A stretch of DNA of 64,000 nucleotides from Pseudomonas sp. PIC25. Lineage in GTDB: Bacteria > Pseudomonadota > Gammaproteobacteria > Pseudomonadales > Pseudomonadaceae. The notes under the pieces are model-generated. The model ran no database searches and had not been told where the DNA came from. It was given only the letters and a program-made list of their open reading frames with translations. Positions 62,055 through 64,000 of the stretch are shown piece by piece. The position numbers and the translations under genes were made by a program. The first letter of the stretch is position 1, and every line of letters begins with the position of its first letter. Where the stretch lies: positions 1-64,000 of the forward strand of contig NZ_MUJY01000047.1 in assembly GCF_002286785.1 (NCBI RefSeq), given 5' to 3'.

Positions 62055-63543
62055 GGCCTTGTTCCTCCCTGAGTTGTTCGCACAGGCGCCGCAACTGGCT
62101 GCCGCTCATGCCATCACCATGGGGAACCGGGGCGTCCTCCGGCAACCGGACGAGCAGCTCCAGACACACCTGCAACGCCTTGTCGGCAGCGGCCGGGTTG
62201 CCGGCTTCACGCATCAGGCGGGCCTGCAGGAAATGTCCGAGGATGAAATCCGGATCCAGGTAGAGGGCCTTCTGCAGGGCCTGTCGGGCGGCCTTGGCGG
62301 AACCGCTCTGGTGTGCGAGTAAAGCCAGCAACCAGTAGCAGGTCGCCGAGTCCGGCTCCAGGCTCAGGGCACGTTGCAGCCAATTCTCGGCCTCGACCGC
62401 CTGCTGTTGGTCGGCCCAGCAACGCGCCATCAGCTGGCAGGCGCGGCTTTTGTCGGCGACACCGAGGGCCGGTAGCGACAGGTAGTCGAGCAGGTGCTGC
62501 CGGGCCTGGTCGTAATGGCCGCCGGCATAGGCCGCGCTGGCTTGTGTCCAATGACTCTCCGATTGCACCGGCACCGCCATGGGCCGCCGCTCCGGCTCGC
62601 TCCGAGTCGACGGAGGGCGCGGAAGGACCGGAGCACGAGGTCGAAGCGCGGAGGTCTCGTACGCCGCCTCCACGTGCGGCCTGCTCGCCGGCTGCCGCAC
62701 CAGGGCGTAGTTGCTGGCCGCCCAGCGCCCGCGCAGCCCGGCCTGGGTGGCGATGCCCGCCTCCACCGCGCTGAGCAACAGCAGTCCATCGTCGCTCAGG
62801 CAACGGAGCAGGCCTTCCAGCGCCTTCGTAGCCTGTTCCGGAGAGAAGTACATCAGCACGTTGCGGCAGAGAATCAGGTCCAGGCCGGCGAAGCCCTGGC
62901 TCGGGTTAGGCAAGGCGCCACTGGCCAGGTTGTAGCGGATGAAACGGATGCGTCCGCGCCAGGCCGGTTTGACTCGCCAACCGCGCCCTTCGGGCTGGAA
63001 GAAACGCGTGGTGAACAGCTCGTCGTTGTGGCGCAGCGCATTGCGGCCGTAGCGCCCCTGCTCCGCCACGCTCAGGAAGCCGGCATTGATGTCGCTGGCG
63101 ATCAGCTCGAGGTTCCAGCGCTTACGTTCGGCGCCCAGCAGGTCGTCGAGCAGGAACAGCAGGCTGTAGGCCTCTTCGCCGGTACAGCAACCCGCACTCC
63201 AGACCCGCAGGTAGCGCGAACCTTCCTGACGGCGACGCATCAGTAGCGGTGCCAGGAACTCATAGGCCAGCCAGTCGAAAACGTCCGGGTCACGGCGGAA
63301 GTAGGTCTCGCCGACGGTCAGCGCCGGCGTCAGGCTTTGAATTCGGCCGTCGTCCCACTCGCTGGCGGCCAGCTCGGCCAGCCATCCGGCCGGATTGTCG
63401 ATGTCCTGTTCCAGCGCCAGCAGGCGCAGGCGCTTGAGCAGTTCATCCGGTCGTGCACCATAGTCGCTGCCCAGGTGCCGGTGAACCTTGCGCACCAGGG
63501 CATCGAGCACGATGCCGGCCCCCTGTGACTCAGGGCGTATCAT
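62038..63543 (-). CDS. cheR: CheR-type methyltransferase with C-terminal TPR
   Basis: The start at 63543 gives 501 residues. The N-terminal methyltransferase has the CheR motifs TVGETYFRRDPDVFDWLA, VWSAGCCTGEEAYSLLFLL and LDLILCRNVLMYFSPEQATK. A Pro-rich linker leads to TPR repeats (about 370-480; VEAENWLQRALSLEPDSATC, ARQALQKALYLDPDFILGHF), as in WspC. It methylates the receptor with S-adenosylmethionine. It overlaps the flanking cheW genes at both ends (14 and 17 bp). Confidence 0.94.
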   Translation of the reverse strand: MIRPESQGAGIVLDALVRKVHRHLGSDYGARPDELLKRLRLLALEQDIDNPAGWLAELAASEWDDGRIQSLTPALTVGETYFRRDPDVFDWLAYEFLAPLLMRRRQEGSRYLRVWSAGCCTGEEAYSLLFLLDDLLGAERKRWNLELIASDINAGFLSVAEQGRYGRNALRHNDELFTTRFFQPEGRGWRVKPAWRGRIRFIRYNLASGALPNPSQGFAGLDLILCRNVLMYFSPEQATKALEGLLRCLSDDGLLLLSAVEAGIATQAGLRGRWAASNYALVRQPASRPHVEAAYETSALRPRAPVLPRPPSTRSEPERRPMAVPVQSESHWTQASAAYAGGHYDQARQHLLDYLSLPALGVADKSRACQLMARCWADQQQAVEAENWLQRALSLEPDSATCYWLLALLAHQSGSAKAARQALQKALYLDPDFILGHFLQARLMREAGNPAAADKALQVCLELLVRLPEDAPVPHGDGMSGSQLRRLCEQLREEQGRGQPR

Positions 63544-64000
63544 CGGCGGACTCCCGCTTCTGCAAGGTGCTGTCCAGCAAGGCTTCGTCGCTCTCGGAGA
63601 GCAGTCGCTCGACATCCTGGATCAGCAGCAGCCCTTCGGCGGTCCGCACGACGCCGCTCAGCAGTTCGCTGGGAACGCTGGGATGCGGGGCGGGTTGGAA
63701 GTCTTCGGCGACGCAGACGGTGACCGTCTCCACCGCGTCCACCGGCACCACCAGTTGGCGCCGTTGGGTCTGCAACCATAGGTAGGGTTGCCAGAGCGCG
63801 GCCGGCGGCGAATCCCAATCGAAACGCCGCGCCAGATCGATCACCGGCAGGATGCTGCCGCGCACGTTGACCAATCCGCTGACCGTTGCCGGCGCACCGG
63901 GCAGCGGTGTGCCGACCAGTGCTGGCAGGACTCTGACCACTGTTTCCAGGGTAACCGCAAGGCGATGTCCAGACAGCCAGAACGGCAACACCTGTGCATG
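63530..64000 (-). CDS. cheW: CheW-like coupling protein, 5' end outside window
   Basis: The frame continues in to the right edge (HAQVLPFWLSGHRLAVTLET...), so the true start lies beyond 64000; the GTG at 63991 is unlikely. A CheW domain is visible: VVRVLPALVGTPLPGAPATV, SGLVNVRGSILPVIDLARRF. It occupies the WspB-like position ahead of cheR and overlaps it by 14 bp. A second CheW in the operon suggests distinct coupling of receptor and kinase. Confidence 0.9.
   Translation of the reverse strand, partial: HAQVLPFWLSGHRLAVTLETVVRVLPALVGTPLPGAPATVSGLVNVRGSILPVIDLARRFDWDSPPAALWQPYLWLQTQRRQLVVPVDAVETVTVCVAEDFQPAPHPSVPSELLSGVVRTAEGLLLIQDVERLLSESDEALLDSTLQKRESADDTP

Overview
The window looks like a Pseudomonas chromosome, probably near the P. 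aeruginosa group. The DNA is GC-rich with long antisense shadow frames, Pseudomonas-type REP repeats (GTAGGAGCCAGCTCTGCTGGCGAA and relatives) recur, and the gene content is typical: a Fur-controlled NRPS siderophore locus, an HSI-III-like type VI secretion cluster and a Wsp-like chemosensory operon. No tRNA, rRNA or CRISPR array was seen.

Region 1 (1-15.7 kb) is an NRPS siderophore-type locus. A leftward operon runs TauD-family hydroxylase, free-standing condensation domain, second TauD-family hydroxylase, a short NRPS with a degenerate condensation-like domain plus A-T, and a large C-A-T-C-A NRPS that runs off the left edge. Divergent from it, across a Fur box and a perfect inverted repeat, lies a TonB-dependent receptor followed by a diaminobutyrate aminotransferase. 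The first complete adenylation code reads DIWELTADDK (diaminobutyrate-like), matching the aminotransferase; the other reads DSALIAEVWK (possibly histidine). Together these suggest a corrugatin-like siderophore containing Dab and a beta-hydroxylated residue.

Region 2 (15.7-26.3 kb) is mixed metabolism and sensing: an SDR with a convergent LysR regulator; a DinB-family protein whose stop overlaps that of a second LysR gene; then a BCCT transporter, a GATase1-type AraC regulator and a dCache chemoreceptor with a good sigma-28 promoter. A frameshifted, internally deleted AraC/VOC pseudogene and a DUF4256 gene follow.

Region 3 (26.3-31.8 kb) is accessory: an IS1182-family insertion, an AT-rich stretch with a 599-residue protein of unknown function and a DUF2026 gene, a small DUF1484-like gene and a REP cluster.

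Region 4 (31.8-52.8 kb) is a complete type VI secretion cluster in two divergent arms: tssJ-K-L-M-A leftward and tssB-C-hcp-E-F-G-H-(EEP nuclease)-vgrG-(MORN-like protein) rightward. A perfect 16-bp palindrome lies between the arms. A Bro-N gene between two copies of a dispersed repeat and a DUF4280 PAAR-like gene sit at the right end. The DNase-I-fold protein between clpV and vgrG is a strong effector candidate.

Region 5 (52.9-64 kb) is a Wsp-like chemosensory operon read leftward: CheW, CheR-TPR, CheW, MCP, CheA-REC, CheB, then a large REC-GAF-PAS-PAS-GGDEF-EAL-REC protein. That output protein carries a LOV-type GRNCRFLQ motif, linking a chemosensory array, possible flavin/light or redox sensing and c-di-GMP turnover.
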